Assembly: GCF_000174775.1 (NCBI RefSeq)
Contig: NZ_ACLR01000171.1
Location: 1 to 49,497 of the forward strand
Direction of reading: 5' to 3'
Source: Porphyromonas uenonis 60-3
GTDB lineage: Bacteria > Bacteroidota > Bacteroidia > Bacteroidales > Porphyromonadaceae
DNA: 49,497 nucleotides
The notes below the pieces were generated by a model, which searched no databases, was not told the origin of the DNA, and saw only the letters and a program-made list of their open reading frames with translations. Position numbers and translations under genes: made by a program. Shown piece by piece: positions 1 through 8,674 of the stretch; position 1 is the first letter of the stretch; each line of letters opens with the position of its first letter.

Positions 1-1
1 G

Positions 2-1054
2 GACGCCCCCACCCCGACGAGCGGGTTCCCGAAGAGAAGTCGACCGAGCTTGCGAAACGAGAAAAAAAACTTCGCTTTTTACTTGCATTTGAACTTAGAA
101 AGCGCTCAAATATTCCCTATTCTGACTTCATATGACGAGCTTGCTAACTATCTCTCTCCCTTTCTGGATGCTTGGGAGGGTGGCGCGCAAGACCAGTTAC
201 AGGGGCAGATAGCATCAGCAAAGATTCCTTTGTCAAGAATGATTTCACCAGCATTGTATTGGGTGATGACGGGCGATGACTTCTCTCTAGACATCAATAA
301 CCCAAATGAGCCGAAAGTGCTTGTAGTAGGGAACAACCCCGACCGACAAAACATCTATTCGGCTGCTCTTGGACTCTACAATAGCCGCATTGTGAAGCTT
401 ATCAATAAGAAGCATCAACTTAAAAGCTCGGTGATTATAGATGAGCTACCGACCATCTACTTCCGTGGTCTTGATAATCTGATTGCTACAGCTCGTAGTA
501 ACAAGGTCGCTGTGTGCTTAGGCTTTCAGGACTTCTCGCAGCTGACCCGAGATTATGGGGATAAGGAGAGTAAGGTGATACAGAACACCGTGGGTAATGT
601 TTTTAGCGGGCAAGTTGTAGGTGAAACGGCTAAGACGCTTTCCGAGCGTTTCGGTAAGGTTCTACAACAACGGCAGTCTATGACCATCAACCGTAATGAC
701 AAGTCCACATCTATATCTACGCAGATGGATAGCTTGATTCCCGCAAGTAAGATTAGTAACCTTACACAAGGTATGTTTGTTGGAGCTGTCTCAGACAATT
801 TCGATGAGCGCATCGACCAGAAGATTTTTCATGCGGAGATAGTCGTGGACTCTACCAAAATTTCCGCTGAAATGAAAACATACCAGCCTATACCTATGAT
901 AGTGGACTTCAAAAATAAAGATGGCTCCGATAATCTCAAAGAGACTATTGAAGCCAACTATCGTAAGGTAAAGCAAGAAATACTCTTGCTGGTTGATTCA
1001 GAAATGGAAAGGGTTAAAAACGACCCATTACTTTCTCATTTGATCAAACAGTAA
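2..1054 (+). CDS. mobC: VirD4/MobC-like type IV coupling protein, C-terminal part (5' end outside window)
   Basis: The reading frame is open from the window edge, so the N-terminus lies upstream; a TTG at 50 is only an internal candidate start. The protein resembles the C-terminal half of Bacteroides conjugative-transposon coupling proteins (MobC/TraG/VirD4), the membrane ATPases that pass the relaxase-DNA complex to the transfer channel. A Walker-B-like segment SVIIDELPTIYF and the following LGFQDFSQLTRDYGDKE block (TraG/VirD4 C-terminal ATPase signature) are visible. The Walker A region is not in the window. The first ~50 bases are GC-rich and do not clearly match the family, so a junction there is possible. 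The gene ends cleanly at TAA. It belongs to the same conjugative backbone as the DUF3945-topB-methylase genes further right, from which the Rhs locus now separates it. Confidence 0.8.
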   Translation, partial: DAPTPTSGFPKRSRPSLRNEKKNFAFYLHLNLESAQIFPILTSYDELANYLSPFLDAWEGGAQDQLQGQIASAKIPLSRMISPALYWVMTGDDFSLDINNPNEPKVLVVGNNPDRQNIYSAALGLYNSRIVKLINKKHQLKSSVIIDELPTIYFRGLDNLIATARSNKVAVCLGFQDFSQLTRDYGDKESKVIQNTVGNVFSGQVVGETAKTLSERFGKVLQQRQSMTINRNDKSTSISTQMDSLIPASKISNLTQGMFVGAVSDNFDERIDQKIFHAEIVVDSTKISAEMKTYQPIPMIVDFKNKDGSDNLKETIEANYRKVKQEILLLVDSEMERVKNDPLLSHLIKQ

Positions 1055-1083
1055 TCTTCAATAAAGTTTTTAATGAGAAAAGA

Positions 1084-1488
1084 TTATATTACAGCATAGA
1101 AAAATATCATCCATGTTGAACTACAATAAAAAACAAAAAAGACTTTTCCCAAAAATAGACGCTTAGGACTTTTCTCCTGATATTCATCAACAAGATGGGA
1201 TATTCTTGACTTCCTGAAATAGCATCTATACATGTATGTTACTATTGGCATGATTATTATGACAGACCATACCCATGAAAGTAAATCGTTTCTGCTTTTT
1301 ATGGGTAGATGTTGTAATATATTTAATCCTATATGCTGTTCTGCGATATAAACTATAGTAAGTATATTTACAAATAATAAGACAGAAACAATTAAGGCTG
1401 AGTCTATGCGAGTATCTGCAGATTTTCCGTAGCTCTTGTTTTTTGATAAAAAATAATATGTCCAATATGCAATCTCTTTTAATAGCAT
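1084..1488 (-). CDS. small membrane protein, possible immunity protein of the Rhs locus
   Basis: A protein of about 134 residues with two strongly hydrophobic segments in its middle and one near the C-terminus, so probably an inner-membrane protein. A longer frame starts at 1521, but I chose the ATG at 1488 because AAGGAGAT sits just upstream at about the right distance. I do not recognise the family. It lies at the downstream end of the minus-strand Rhs/immunity cluster, directly after a displaced Rhs core fragment. That is a typical place for an immunity gene of a lost or exchanged toxin. The immunity role is an inference from position only. Confidence 0.5.
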   Translation of the reverse strand: MLLKEIAYWTYYFLSKNKSYGKSADTRIDSALIVSVLLFVNILTIVYIAEQHIGLNILQHLPIKSRNDLLSWVWSVIIIMPIVTYMYRCYFRKSRISHLVDEYQEKSPKRLFLGKVFFVFYCSSTWMIFFYAVI

Positions 1489-1538
1489 AATCTTATCTCC
1501 TTGATTTTGATGCAGGACCAATGAAAGTTTGTCTGGGG

Positions 1539-1800
1539 CTAAATTTGGTATTCTTCTATCTCTCCCTGCTCATTGTGCCTCTGACTTGGTGTCCACTCGT
1601 GCAGGGGCACGTTGCCGTTCCACAGCCAGCAGGTGATGCCAATGGCATCCTTGCTCAGTCTTCTTCCGAGTGCGTCATAGGTGAACAGGGCATCAAAGGC
1701 AAAATCTCCCCCTCCGGGAGGTCTGACCTCCTTCAGCGTTCCGTTCTGGTTCCAGATATACCGCCAGCGTTCGGACTTGCTGTCCCACCATTTAGAGAAC
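1539..1800 (-). pseudogene. displaced Rhs core fragment
   Basis: Translating the minus strand gives an Rhs/YD-type core segment of about 87 residues. It includes FTYDALGRRLSKDAIGI, LWNGNVPLHEW and NEQGEIEEYQI, then a stop. There is no start and no toxin domain. The segment overlaps the N-terminus of the main Rhs C-terminal fragment at 2411-3179 (both contain NEQGEIEE), so the two are related copies of successive parts of an Rhs core. Orphan Rhs cores and tips left beside the active gene are well known from Rhs tip exchange by recombination. Confidence 0.75.
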
Positions 1801-1827
1801 TATAAACGTGGGCAAACATCTTAAACA

Positions 1828-2040
1828 TTACAATTCTTCGATATCCATATTAGCCAAGACTTCACAGTCGCAATATCCACCATATTCTTTTAACCAACTA
1901 ACGGTTCCTTCTATATCCCTACGACCTATTTTACGCAAAAAATCGATAGTAATTGACAAATCGCCCTTACAAGGTCGGAATGTCATTTGACTATCAATAT
2001 AATCCAATAGTTCTAATAAACATTCATTTGATAAACACAT
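1828..2040 (-). CDS. DUF2695-family small protein, likely immunity protein
   Basis: A 70-residue acidic protein ending in LKEYGGYCDCEVLANMDIEEL. The GGYCDCEVL-N pattern near the C-terminus is characteristic of DUF2695, as I recall the family. It begins 2 bases beyond the stop of the upstream gene (2043-2414), so the two are probably translated from one mRNA. Small acidic proteins in this position after an Rhs toxin are usually immunity proteins or second-copy immunities. The function is inferred. Confidence 0.6.
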   Translation of the reverse strand: MCLSNECLLELLDYIDSQMTFRPCKGDLSITIDFLRKIGRRDIEGTVSWLKEYGGYCDCEVLANMDIEEL

Positions 2041-2042
2041 AA

Positions 2043-2414
2043 TTAATCCTTACGTATTAAATTTAAAAAATTCTGTGCTGAGATTACTTTCCCTCGCTTA
2101 TATTCCATTGTAGCAACTAAAATATTGTAGTTACCTGCAAGAAGTTTAGGATACAGTTCTTTTTCAAACTCTTCAACTGATATAGAGACAACTTTTTCAT
2201 TACTCCATTCTTTTGTTAAATTGTAATATGCAAAATTTTCATCGCTCCACACTAAAAGTTCTGGTATATCATTAATGCCAATATTCATCGAAAATTTACC
2301 ACTTTTTCGTTTAAAACTCCATATTGTTTGATTCTCTTTGATACGGCTTATCGTATAAGAGAATCGTTTTCCATAAGGGAGGTTCATAAATTCTTCAATA
2401 TTCAATCCATTCAT
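2043..2414 (-). CDS. DUF2750-like immunity protein next to the Rhs toxin
   Basis: A 123-residue protein. The arrangement RFSYTISRIKENQTIWSF, then PELLVWSDENFAYY, W, ISVEEFEKELYPKL, and a terminal basic tail resembles DUF2750 proteins, many of which are immunity proteins of polymorphic toxins. Its ATG overlaps the TGA that ends the ancestral toxin frame (ATGA at 2411-2414), the tight coupling expected of a toxin-immunity pair. The toxin is now broken by a frameshift and a nonsense codon while this gene remains intact. The family call is moderately sure; the immunity role is inferred from the overlap. Confidence 0.6.
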   Translation of the reverse strand: MNGLNIEEFMNLPYGKRFSYTISRIKENQTIWSFKRKSGKFSMNIGINDIPELLVWSDENFAYYNLTKEWSNEKVVSISVEEFEKELYPKLLAGNYNILVATMEYKRGKVISAQNFLNLIRKD

Positions 2415-3179
2415 AATTCTCCAATATTTTTATTCTTTATTCCATATCCATCGTACTTATGCTGCAACCTATGATTACTAGTGTAGTTCAGATGAGAATA
2501 TCGGTAATCATACCCTTTTGCAGACTCCATACCTCAATAATGCGCCAAATCATATCCTTTGGGGTTACGGATATATTTCTTTATTCTACCATTTTTATTT
2601 TTTATGTTTTCTATTGATGGCATTAATCTCTTGTCTAATCCACCCTTTAACATGCTTGGGAAGTTTGTCGTCATTCAGAAGGCTCTTCAATCTTTCTTGT
2701 CGCCCTTTTCTTCCTGGGGAATATGATAATCCCAATAAATCTAAACATCCATTCGTATCACTTACATATGAGAACAAAGCTATCGTCCCACTCGCAAAGC
2801 GGATGGGATCTTCAGATATATACCTACCCATTTGAGGGTCATAATATCTGAACTTGTTGTATGCCAGTTTGATTTCTTCGTCATAGTACTGTCCTTGGAA
2901 AAGGAACGGTATCTTGATGTAATCCTTGTAGGAAGTATAAAGCATGGACCGCACCTCGATGACCTTCCCGTTCATGTCAAGCCTGCGGTACCACACTTCC
3001 TCGCCCTGCTCGTTGTATGCCTCCACGGGCGTACCCAGATGGTCGGTCACTATGGAGTATGCCTTGCCGTCCTGGAACAGAGCCAAGGGCACGAAACTCT
3101 CCTCCTCAAAGAGCCATGTCCTGAGGTTTTTTTGGTTTTCTTCTATCTCTCCCTGCTCATTGCATATCTGCTTTGACAT
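2411..3179 (-). pseudogene. Rhs C-terminal core with HNH-like nuclease toxin tip, broken
   Basis: The open part (2595-3179) carries the end of an Rhs core: WLFEEESFVPLALF, VTDHLGTPVEAYNEQGEEVW, FRYYDPQMGRYISEDPIRF and LDLLGL. A toxin tip beginning SYSPGRKGRQERLKSLLNDD follows. The frame stops after NRKHKK in an A-rich run. Shifting frame by one base continues the tip as KYIRNPKGYDLAHY*GMESAKGYDYRYSH and then HRLQHKYDGYGIKNK. There is one TGA (2534-2536) where a CGA Arg would fit, and the frame ends in a TGA overlapping the immunity ATG. The His-rich LAH...HRLQHK.D pattern fits an HNH/GHH-type tip, perhaps polymorphic toxin type 8 (from memory). An ATG with a GAGGT site starts it 3 bases after the upstream gene. 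Confidence 0.7.
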
Positions 3180-3182
3180 ACC

Positions 3183-3812
3183 TCAATATGATACCTCATA
3201 ATTTTGAAGATTCCATTTTTTATCTGTGAGAATATATTTTGCTGAAAGTTTAGTACCTTCTTCGACCGTCCATACTAAATCTTGAACTTTTTGCCCTTCC
3301 TCATTTTCAGAGAATACTTTTTGTTTAGGATTTCCAAACAACTCCATTGCCCGCTCATAAGATACGGTTTCTATAATCGATAGTTTTAATTTGCCATCTT
3401 CAGCAGGTAACCAAAGATTTTCAATTAAGAATAAACGCATATCCTCTATCAAATCTCCTATAAAAGGCTGCAAAGAAGGTAGTTTGTACTTATACTTCTT
3501 AATGTTCTCTGCAAAGAATGGGAAAAAGTGTCTGCCCATAGTCGCCCGCTGCATAGATACATTTTTCTTATACGGTCTAAATTCATCTTCGGGCATTATC
3601 AAGTCCATGCCAAGATAATTGCTGTCTTTCTCAAATCTAACTTTTGACCTAATCCCTCTTGTAGTGTACAATACCCTAAAACAAAAAACAAAGTCAAAAT
3701 CCATTTGTTTGTATTTTGTTTCTACGATTGAGGAAAATGCGCGAAGCTCATCGCATATTTCGCTTACTTTTAAATAGCTAGGAGTGTCGAATGTGATTCT
3801 AGCTTTACACAT
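3183..3812 (-). CDS. unrecognised 209-aa protein upstream of the Rhs tip
   Basis: A 209-residue soluble protein without obvious signal peptide or membrane segments. Aromatic- and charge-rich stretches include FPFFAENIKKYKYKLPSL, and the C-terminal part (SIIETVSYERAMELFG, VWTVEEGTKLSAKYI) looks like a small alpha/beta domain. I do not recognise the family. It lies on the same strand as the Rhs tip, with its stop 3 bases before the ATG of that tip, and just downstream of two short genes. Its position fits an immunity protein or chaperone/adaptor of the Rhs locus, but nothing in the sequence proves it. Confidence 0.5.
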   Translation of the reverse strand: MCKARITFDTPSYLKVSEICDELRAFSSIVETKYKQMDFDFVFCFRVLYTTRGIRSKVRFEKDSNYLGMDLIMPEDEFRPYKKNVSMQRATMGRHFFPFFAENIKKYKYKLPSLQPFIGDLIEDMRLFLIENLWLPAEDGKLKLSIIETVSYERAMELFGNPKQKVFSENEEGQKVQDLVWTVEEGTKLSAKYILTDKKWNLQNYEVSY

Positions 3813-3817
3813 AGCGT

Positions 3818-4093
3818 TTAGGTACGTTTGATAACGTGTTCATTACTCCGCTCCTCCACGGGCAACCACATGTTGTCGTAGCGGAAACTGACTATAGCGT
3901 GTTCATTTCTGGCTTCCGCCAGTGCCATGCCCGCCTTCATGCCCGTATCCACGGCGCTCACGTCCGCAGAGATGCCCTGTGAGGCGTTGGCGGAGGAATT
4001 GCCGGCAACACCCTCAAACGAGGAGCCCACACTCAGGGACAACTGGGTGCTGTCGCTTTCAAAGTAACCGTGGGAGGTGGAAGGCGAAGACAT
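3818..4093 (-). CDS. short Ser/Ala-rich protein, probably a truncated Rhs-locus gene
   Basis: A 91-residue frame with a Ser/Asn-rich first half (TQLSLSVGSSFEGVAGNSSA) and a C-terminal stretch FRYDNMWLPVEERSN. It has no recognised domain. It is followed within 5 bases by the 209-aa gene and preceded within 7 bases by the Imm17-like gene, all on the minus strand. Its unusual composition suggests a piece of a larger, recombined gene. It may be partial. Confidence 0.4.
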   Translation of the reverse strand: MSSPSTSHGYFESDSTQLSLSVGSSFEGVAGNSSANASQGISADVSAVDTGMKAGMALAEARNEHAIVSFRYDNMWLPVEERSNEHVIKRT

Positions 4094-4100
4094 AGGCGGA

Positions 4101-4370
4101 TTATTTATAATGGTAGTACAGGTAAACTAAGGCAAGAAGCAGGAGGACGGCGAGGACACCCTTCATGAACCGGACGGCATTCCTGCCAAACAGGTCAATC
4201 CACATTTGCGTAAAGTCGCTGTTCCCGCTCGGCAGCAGCGTCCATTTCCAGTCAAAAATCAACCCTATGAGATACAGGATTACAAGGAGGATTGCCACGA
4301 GAAGCCCGTATTGCGGATGTTCCCGGAGGTAGGCAAACAACTTGCCGAAAAAATCATTCAATTGTTCCAT
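4101..4370 (-). CDS. Imm17-like two-helix membrane immunity protein
   Basis: An 89-residue protein with two predicted transmembrane helices (YGLLVAILLVILYLIGLIF, and a second near AVLLLLALVYLYY). Between them lies a short loop with DWKWTLLPSG and a conserved-looking LFGRNAVRFMKG segment. This arrangement matches the Imm17 family of small membrane immunity proteins linked to Rhs and type VI effectors in Bacteroidetes. It is the first gene of the minus-strand Rhs cluster. No promoter box was clear upstream, and an ISL3-type end lies just beyond at 4425-4536. Confidence 0.6.
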   Translation of the reverse strand: MEQLNDFFGKLFAYLREHPQYGLLVAILLVILYLIGLIFDWKWTLLPSGNSDFTQMWIDLFGRNAVRFMKGVLAVLLLLALVYLYYHYK

Positions 4371-4424
4371 AATCTGACGGGATTTGTGGAGGGGTTTTCA
4401 TTTGTTGCTGGTACATTGACGTTC

Positions 4425-4536
4425 CCTGAAAATGGTTGACTTATTTTTTGCTGAAACTGATTTCGGTTGACATCGTTTTCGTCGTCATACTAGAATGAGT
4501 TGTCTTGACTTTTCAAAGATACTGATTTTAGTTGAC
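4425..4536. repeat. ISL3-type element end (solo copy), inverted match to 36013-36124
   Basis: A 112-bp stretch is nearly identical, in reverse complement, to 36013-36124, which directly follows the broken ISL3 transposase. Both run from CTGAAAATGGTTGACTTATT to GATTTTAGTTGAC with about ten mismatches. No transposase remains at this site, so it is a relic end. The rest of the gene-free interval 4371-4695 holds nothing else I recognise apart from T- and C-rich runs before the next gene. Confidence 0.75.
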
Positions 4537-4695
4537 TCTGGTAGTTTGGGGTAGTTTGTCGTGGTATACCCCGGGCTTGTTTTTTTTCTTTTTCATCACC
4601 ACCTTTCCTTATAATTCCCTGAGATTTAGGAGAGGTCATTTTAGCTTATATATTTGCTGTCTGAAAGGTATTATTCAAATCAAACAGAGTGATTT

Positions 4696-6102
4696 ATGGA
4701 AGCAAATAGCAATGACAATTACGTGCTGGTCTTAGAGGATCGCACCGAGGTAAAGAACCAGCATGAAGCGGGAAAACTCACCATCGTTTCGGGGATTGAT
4801 GATAAGGGCAAGCTCAAAACGACTGAGCCTCTTGAAGCCAACCAAGCGGCATTTCTAAAGTTCAACAGCAAGGATGGACTACTGAAGAACTTTATGACCA
4901 ACTTCCTCAAGCAGTTCAACAACCCCTCCCATTTCGGGCTATACAAGGTGGTGGCGAACAATGTGGAGCAAGGCGTAGATAACCTGCGTACTCTGCTTCA
5001 AAGCCGTGAGACTCCTGAAAGCAGACAGCAGTTGGCAGAGGTCGGTGTACCCTTTGAAGACTATCTACCACAGCAGAAGAAGAGCACAGCCATTGATGCA
5101 GAAAAGGTAGACTGGAAGATGCTCGACAGTCTCGGACTCTCTCGTGAGCGGTTAGAGCAGAGTGGTGAGCTAGAGAAGATGCTCAATTGGCAGAAGAGCA
5201 ACCTCGTGACCATAGCCATCCCCATAGGAGATACAACTATCTACACAGAGGCTCGCCTTGCCTTCCGCACAGATAATGAGGGCAATATCGGGTTAGCCAT
5301 ACACGCTATGCGTAAAGAGCCACAACTCGATTACCCCTATATGGGCTACAAGTTCTCACCCGAGGAAAAAGAGCAACTGCTCACGACAGGCAACCTTGGC
5401 AAGACCATCGAGGTAACACCCAAGAGCGGAGAGCCTTTTGCAGCCTACGTCTCCATCGACCCGCAGACCAATGAGATTATCGCCTTGCGTGCCGACCATG
5501 TAAGCATTCCTCAAGAGATCAAAGGCGTCACGCTCTCTGATCAACAATACAAAGATCTAGTGGAGGGCAAAGCGGTGAAAGTAGAAGGTATGACCGCTAA
5601 GAGTGGCAAGTCTTTCGATGCTACGCTTCAGGTCAATGCAGAGAAGAAAGGCATTGAGTTCATCTTCGGAGAGAACAAGAGTCTCAAAGAGCGTCAGGAA
5701 CAGCGACAAGATCGTCAACAAGACAAGGCACCTCGCAAGCTTTGTGGTCTAGAGTTGTCAGAGAAGCAACGAGAAGCCTTAGACAACGGTCGCACACTTT
5801 ATCTCAAAAATATGATCGATAAAGAGGGGCAACCCTTCAATGCCTATGTCCGTATGGACAAAGAGCAGAACCGCCCACGCTTCTACAAGTGGAACCCTGA
5901 CAAGAAGCAAGGGACGGGAAAGGTCGAAGCCGTGGCGGAAGAGCACAAGACGCAAGTAGCCGTAAATAATCACGGCAAGACCAACGAAGCTACCAAGCAG
6001 GTGAAAGAGCCTCTGAAAAAGGGGCAAACAGAGCCCACTGCTGAACAAAAGCAGAAGCAGGACGAGAACAAGCAGAAGAAGTCCCGAGGACGTAAGATGT
6101 AA
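4696..6102 (+). CDS. DUF4099/DUF3945 conjugative-transposon protein
   Basis: A 468-residue hydrophilic protein typical of Bacteroides conjugative transposons, where it commonly lies just upstream of topB. A repeated unit occurs three times, at roughly residues 220-258, 285-320 and 365-400. Its pattern is (E)-K/Q-x3-L-x3-G-K-x3-(V/L)-x8-G-x2-F-A/D-A-Y-V. The same unit ends topoisomerase III downstream. The C-terminal 70 residues are Lys/Gln/Glu-rich and probably disordered. The biochemical role is unknown; a DNA-processing partner of TopB is plausible from the shared module and gene order. The SD before the ATG is weak, as is usual in Bacteroidetes. Confidence 0.85.
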   Translation: MEANSNDNYVLVLEDRTEVKNQHEAGKLTIVSGIDDKGKLKTTEPLEANQAAFLKFNSKDGLLKNFMTNFLKQFNNPSHFGLYKVVANNVEQGVDNLRTLLQSRETPESRQQLAEVGVPFEDYLPQQKKSTAIDAEKVDWKMLDSLGLSRERLEQSGELEKMLNWQKSNLVTIAIPIGDTTIYTEARLAFRTDNEGNIGLAIHAMRKEPQLDYPYMGYKFSPEEKEQLLTTGNLGKTIEVTPKSGEPFAAYVSIDPQTNEIIALRADHVSIPQEIKGVTLSDQQYKDLVEGKAVKVEGMTAKSGKSFDATLQVNAEKKGIEFIFGENKSLKERQEQRQDRQQDKAPRKLCGLELSEKQREALDNGRTLYLKNMIDKEGQPFNAYVRMDKEQNRPRFYKWNPDKKQGTGKVEAVAEEHKTQVAVNNHGKTNEATKQVKEPLKKGQTEPTAEQKQKQDENKQKKSRGRKM

Positions 6103-6123
6103 CCCATAATCCTTTCAAAGACT

Positions 6124-8196
6124 ATGACAACATGTATTATTGCTGAGAAACCCTCAGTAGCACGAGATATAGCCCGAATCGTTGGAGCGACAACAAAGCA
6201 AGACGGTTATTTAGCGGGAAACGGTTACCTCGTCACGTGGGCTATGGGACACCTCATTACACTTGCCATGCCCGAAGCTTATGGCTATTCTAAATACAAA
6301 GCAGAAGAGTTGCCCATTTGCCCCAATCCCTTCCAGCTCATTGTCCGACAAGTGCGTAAGGACAAAGAGTACCACGAAGACCCTGCAGCACTCAAGCAGC
6401 TCAAGGCAATAGGCTCCTGCTTTAATCAGGCAGATCGTATTATTGTGGCAACAGATGCTGGAAGAGAGGGCGAGCTCATCTTTCGCTGGATTTACAGACA
6501 CTTAAACAGTCACAAGCCATTTGATCGCCTATGGATCTCCTCTCTTACTGACAAAGCTATCCGAGAGGGTCTAGCGAATATCAAGCCCGGGAGTCATTAT
6601 GACCATCTCTACTACGCAGCCCAAGCACGAGCAGAAGCTGACTGGTTGATGGGAATCAATGCCAGCCGAGCACTCTCCATTGCTTACCGTGGAGGCTACT
6701 CACTAGGACGAGTGCAGACCCCAACTTTGGCCATGGTGTGTCATCGCTATATGGAGCATAGAGACTTTACCTCTGTTCCTTATTGGAAACTCACTGCGAC
6801 GATAGAGGACGAGGGCTTATCCATCAAAGCTGTGAGCCTACAGAACTTTGATAATGAAGCTGCTGCCCAAACTGCGCTCACTTCATTACGCAGTCTCGGC
6901 TCGCTTACGGTCACAGAGGTCACAAGAAAGGTAACGCATACAGCTCCACCCCTCTTGTATGACCTGACCGCTCTGCAAAAGGAGGCTAATGTACGTCACG
7001 GCTTCTCTGCAGATAAGACCCTCACCCTCGCACAGTCGCTTTATGAGAAGAAGTTCACTACCTATCCCCGTACGGGTAGCCGATATATCAGTGAAGATGT
7101 TTTTGAGGAAGTTCCCGACCTCCTTCGCAAGATTGGCACACCATTACCCCAAGAGCTGAACCGCCACTCCGTAGATGACAGCAAAGTTACCGACCACCAT
7201 GCCATTATCCCCACGGGAGAAACCGCATCGGTATTGTCGGTAGATGAGACCACGCTTTATCAAATGATTGTTACCCGCTTCGCAGAAGCCTTCTCGGCGC
7301 ACTCTGAAGAGGAGCGTATGCAGGTAGTACTCAAGGACGAGACCAACAGCTATGTCTGGAAAGCGTGCCGTCAAGTCTCTTTGGGTTGGAAATCTGTGCA
7401 GAGTGCTACTCCTCAAGAGCATAAAGAGAGCGAGGAGGACGAGCCGATTTTGTCCTCTTTGCCCAACTTGACCGAGGGGCAAACTTTACCCCTGCAACAA
7501 GCAGACATAATCGAGCAAAAGAGCAAGCCTAAGCCACTCTATACAGAAGCGACCCTGCTCTCTGCTATGGAGCATGCAGGCAAGGAGGTAGAGGATATCG
7601 CAAGTAAAAAGGCTTTGGCAGAGTGTGGCATAGGCACTCCTGCCACACGAGCCAACATCATTGAGACACTCATCCTACGTGACTATATCCGTAGGGAGAA
7701 GAAGAGCATAGTCCCGACGGAGAAAGGATTAGCCGTCTATGAAATCGTTAAAGATAAACGCATTGCCAATGCGGAGATGACCGGAGCATGGGAGGTGGCG
7801 CTAGCAGCAATCGAGGCAGGAAGTATGGATGCTGGTAAGTTTGCACAAGGCATCAACTCCTACGTTTCCACCATTTGTGAAGAATTGCTCTCACTCGCAC
7901 CTGCATCTAGGCAACAAAGGTATCCCACATATCACTGCCCTAAGTGTGGTCGTGAGAGTGTGGGGATCTATGCCAAGGTAGCGAGATGCAAGAATGATGA
8001 TTGTGATTTCCACATATTCCGTGAAGTATGTGGTACGTATCTCTCCGATGAGAACATTCGCGACCTCATAACCAAGGGGCGTACCCCAATCTTGAAAGGT
8101 TTGACGAGCAAGGCTGGTAAGAAGTTCAATGCCCGATTGGTTCTACAAGAGGATGGTTCGACCAAATTTGAATTCGAGCAAAAGAGGAAGAAGTAA
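6124..8196 (+). CDS. topB: DNA topoisomerase III (type IA), conjugative-transposon type
   Basis: 690 residues, full length for TopB. It relaxes or decatenates DNA by single-strand cleavage. The TOPRIM domain shows IIAEKPSVARDIARIVGA (E8) and ATDAGREGELIFR (D111, E115/E117). The active-site block is FTTYPRTGSRYIS with catalytic Tyr314, with Gly in place of the commoner Asp after TYPRT. A Cys-containing zinc-ribbon-like segment (YHCPKCGRE...CKNDDCDFH) lies near residues 605-630. The C-terminus carries one copy of the repeat that makes up the DUF3945 protein encoded 21 bp upstream. In CTnDOT-type elements a TopB homologue (Exc) belongs to the excision operon; whether this one acts so here is inference. 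Confidence 0.95.
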   Translation: MTTCIIAEKPSVARDIARIVGATTKQDGYLAGNGYLVTWAMGHLITLAMPEAYGYSKYKAEELPICPNPFQLIVRQVRKDKEYHEDPAALKQLKAIGSCFNQADRIIVATDAGREGELIFRWIYRHLNSHKPFDRLWISSLTDKAIREGLANIKPGSHYDHLYYAAQARAEADWLMGINASRALSIAYRGGYSLGRVQTPTLAMVCHRYMEHRDFTSVPYWKLTATIEDEGLSIKAVSLQNFDNEAAAQTALTSLRSLGSLTVTEVTRKVTHTAPPLLYDLTALQKEANVRHGFSADKTLTLAQSLYEKKFTTYPRTGSRYISEDVFEEVPDLLRKIGTPLPQELNRHSVDDSKVTDHHAIIPTGETASVLSVDETTLYQMIVTRFAEAFSAHSEEERMQVVLKDETNSYVWKACRQVSLGWKSVQSATPQEHKESEEDEPILSSLPNLTEGQTLPLQQADIIEQKSKPKPLYTEATLLSAMEHAGKEVEDIASKKALAECGIGTPATRANIIETLILRDYIRREKKSIVPTEKGLAVYEIVKDKRIANAEMTGAWEVALAAIEAGSMDAGKFAQGINSYVSTICEELLSLAPASRQQRYPTYHCPKCGRESVGIYAKVARCKNDDCDFHIFREVCGTYLSDENIRDLITKGRTPILKGLTSKAGKKFNARLVLQEDGSTKFEFEQKRKK

Positions 8197-8318
8197 TAGT
8201 CCGCACAAGCGACATAGCTCAGTGCCACAACTATCTCTCAGGACATTTTCCACATGTTCTATCGTAGTTAATAGGAAGCCACTTGGGGAGCCTTTGTGGT
8301 TTCTTAGCGGAGCGATGT

Positions 8319-8485
8319 AGTGCCAATACGCTTTGGCACTGTAGTCCCATCGGGGAGAAACTCGAGTGCCAACCCCTATTGGCACTACAGTTTCATACGT
8401 AGGAAACTCTAGTTTTATAGGGGAGAAACTGCAGTTTCATGGGGAAGAAACTCCCGTGCCAAGCCTATGGGAAACTTTTCCCATA
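8319..8485. repeat. array of five palindromes between topB and the methylase gene
   Basis: The gene-free interval 8197-8674 contains, in order: hairpin AGTGCCAA-N6-TTGGCACT (8319-8340), the same stem again (8365-8386), AAACTCTAGTTT (8404-8415), perfect GAAACTGCAGTTTC (8425-8438), and TATGGGAAA-CT-TTTCCCATA (8466-8485). GAAACT-type half-sites recur between them. All three frames are interrupted here, so it is unlikely to be coding. It could be a protein-binding region or a set of attenuating hairpins. No function is known to me. Confidence 0.7.
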
Positions 8486-8674
8486 CGGATGAAACTGTGG
8501 CGTGACGGGGGTGAACAACAGTTCCACTCAGACGAGACTCCACCAATTCACGTGAGGAACAAAAACATCAAGTAATCGTACTTCCATTCTTGTGGGAGGT
8601 ATCTCAACCCATTTCGTGGGATTGACTTCCTCCCTCCATGGCTAACAACTATCATCAACAAACAGAGTACCTCT

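Noticed and set aside
1521-1805. 94-codon plus-strand frame with a signal-peptide-like start
   Set aside because: The opposite strand is a clear Rhs core fragment, and this frame is its shadow.
4719-8385. Minus-strand frames of 60-112 codons opposite the DUF3945 and topB genes
   Set aside because: They mirror strongly supported plus-strand genes and have no recognisable domain or start signal.
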